Below are positions 6,491-6,669 of a stretch of DNA of 6,669 nucleotides, one piece after another. The stretch covers positions 1-6,669 of the forward strand of contig CALATK010000166.1 in NCBI GenBank assembly GCA_937891805.1, written 5' to 3'. A model generated the notes under the pieces. That model ran no database searches. It saw nothing but the letters and a program-made list of their open reading frames with translations, and was not told the DNA's origin. The stretch is from an uncultured Fibrobacter sp. (GTDB lineage: Bacteria; Fibrobacterota; Fibrobacteria; Fibrobacterales; Fibrobacteraceae). Both the position numbers and the translations under genes were made by a program. Position 1 is the stretch's first letter, and every line of letters begins with the position of its first letter.

Positions 6491-6669
6491 TTACGCTTTC
6501 TTGCGGTCGTGCCAGACGCTTTCATTGAATAGCTGGCCTTCGGATAGACCGTATTTTTCTTCGACTCCTGCCATACGGGTGGCTTCGTCGATGGAAATTC
6601 TTCCGCGAATTGCCTGGGTGTAGATGGAAATCTTGCGCCGCACCGTTTCGGCGTCTTCTTGCAGCATTT
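6491..6669 (-). CDS. Unrecognised protein, partial or small (at least 58 aa visible)
   Basis: A minus-strand frame runs from the right edge to a TAA at 6493-6491. It encodes a soluble, highly charged peptide with segments RRKISIYTQAIRGRIS, IDEATRMAGVEEKYGLSEG and QLFNESVWHDRKKA, and no membrane segment or recognised motif. An ATG at 6667-6665 would give 58 residues, but no ribosome binding site can be judged because the window ends two bases upstream. It may equally be the C-terminus of a longer gene. Support for coding comes from the even, plausible amino-acid composition, the stop just before the slyD leader, and the same orientation with a 47-base gap. The spacing ISIYTQAIRGRISIDEAT is compatible with helices, perhaps a helix-turn-helix-like fold, but this is a guess and no function is assigned. 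Confidence 0.6.
   Translation of the reverse strand, partial: MLQEDAETVRRKISIYTQAIRGRISIDEATRMAGVEEKYGLSEGQLFNESVWHDRKKA

Noticed and set aside
6480..6510. Possible slyD promoter (TATATT on the minus strand at 6485-6480)
   Set aside because: No acceptable -35 box at 16-18 bases, and the site sits just after the stop codon of a co-directional gene, so read-through is as likely.
6213..6623. Plus-strand open frame opposite slyD and its upstream neighbour
   Set aside because: Antisense to the conserved SlyD core, with no homology and no start signal.

Overview
The window is ordinary bacterial chromosome with dense genes, moderate GC (roughly mid-50s by eye) and short intergenic spacers rich in inverted repeats. 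The protein sequences and the repeat-rich spacers suggest a Fibrobacter-like (Fibrobacterota) gut or rumen bacterium. That assignment rests on memory of family resemblance, not on a search, and is tentative. No rRNA, tRNA, CRISPR array, insertion sequence or phage gene was seen.

Layout, left to right. (1) Bases 2-2143, plus strand: polynucleotide phosphorylase (pnp), cut by the left edge and missing roughly its first 25-30 residues, followed by a strong intrinsic terminator (2181-2216). (2) Bases 2217-2453: a 237-base spacer with three consecutive hairpins, an 11-bp-phased direct repeat and a candidate promoter. (3) Bases 2454-4145, plus strand: a membrane HD-GYP phosphodiesterase (seven predicted TM helices, PAS-like region, short coiled coil, HD-GYP) that probably hydrolyses cyclic di-GMP. 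(4) Bases 4180-5724, plus strand: NAD+ synthase (nadE), 34 bases downstream and probably co-transcribed. (5) Bases 5725-5840: a spacer between convergent genes, made almost wholly of imperfect inverted repeats. (6) Bases 5841-6443, minus strand: slyD, an FKBP-type peptidyl-prolyl isomerase and metallochaperone with a Cys/His-rich tail. (7) Bases 6491-6669, minus strand: an unrecognised small ORF or the C-terminal end of a larger gene, cut by the right edge and 47 bases upstream of slyD.

The genes are mostly housekeeping (RNA decay, NAD synthesis, protein folding and nickel handling) plus one signalling protein; they do not form an obvious single pathway. The most notable observation is in nadE. 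Its N-terminal glutaminase (nitrilase-fold) domain is present but looks dead: the catalytic Glu position reads Gln, and the stretch that should carry the nucleophilic Cys is missing through an internal deletion of about 60 residues, while the C-terminal synthetase domain has its ATP-binding and other signature motifs. The enzyme is therefore predicted to use free ammonia rather than glutamine. This would suit an organism living on ammonia, as rumen Fibrobacter do. Secondary points are the structured spacers and a stretch at the extreme left end where pnp departs from the family consensus.
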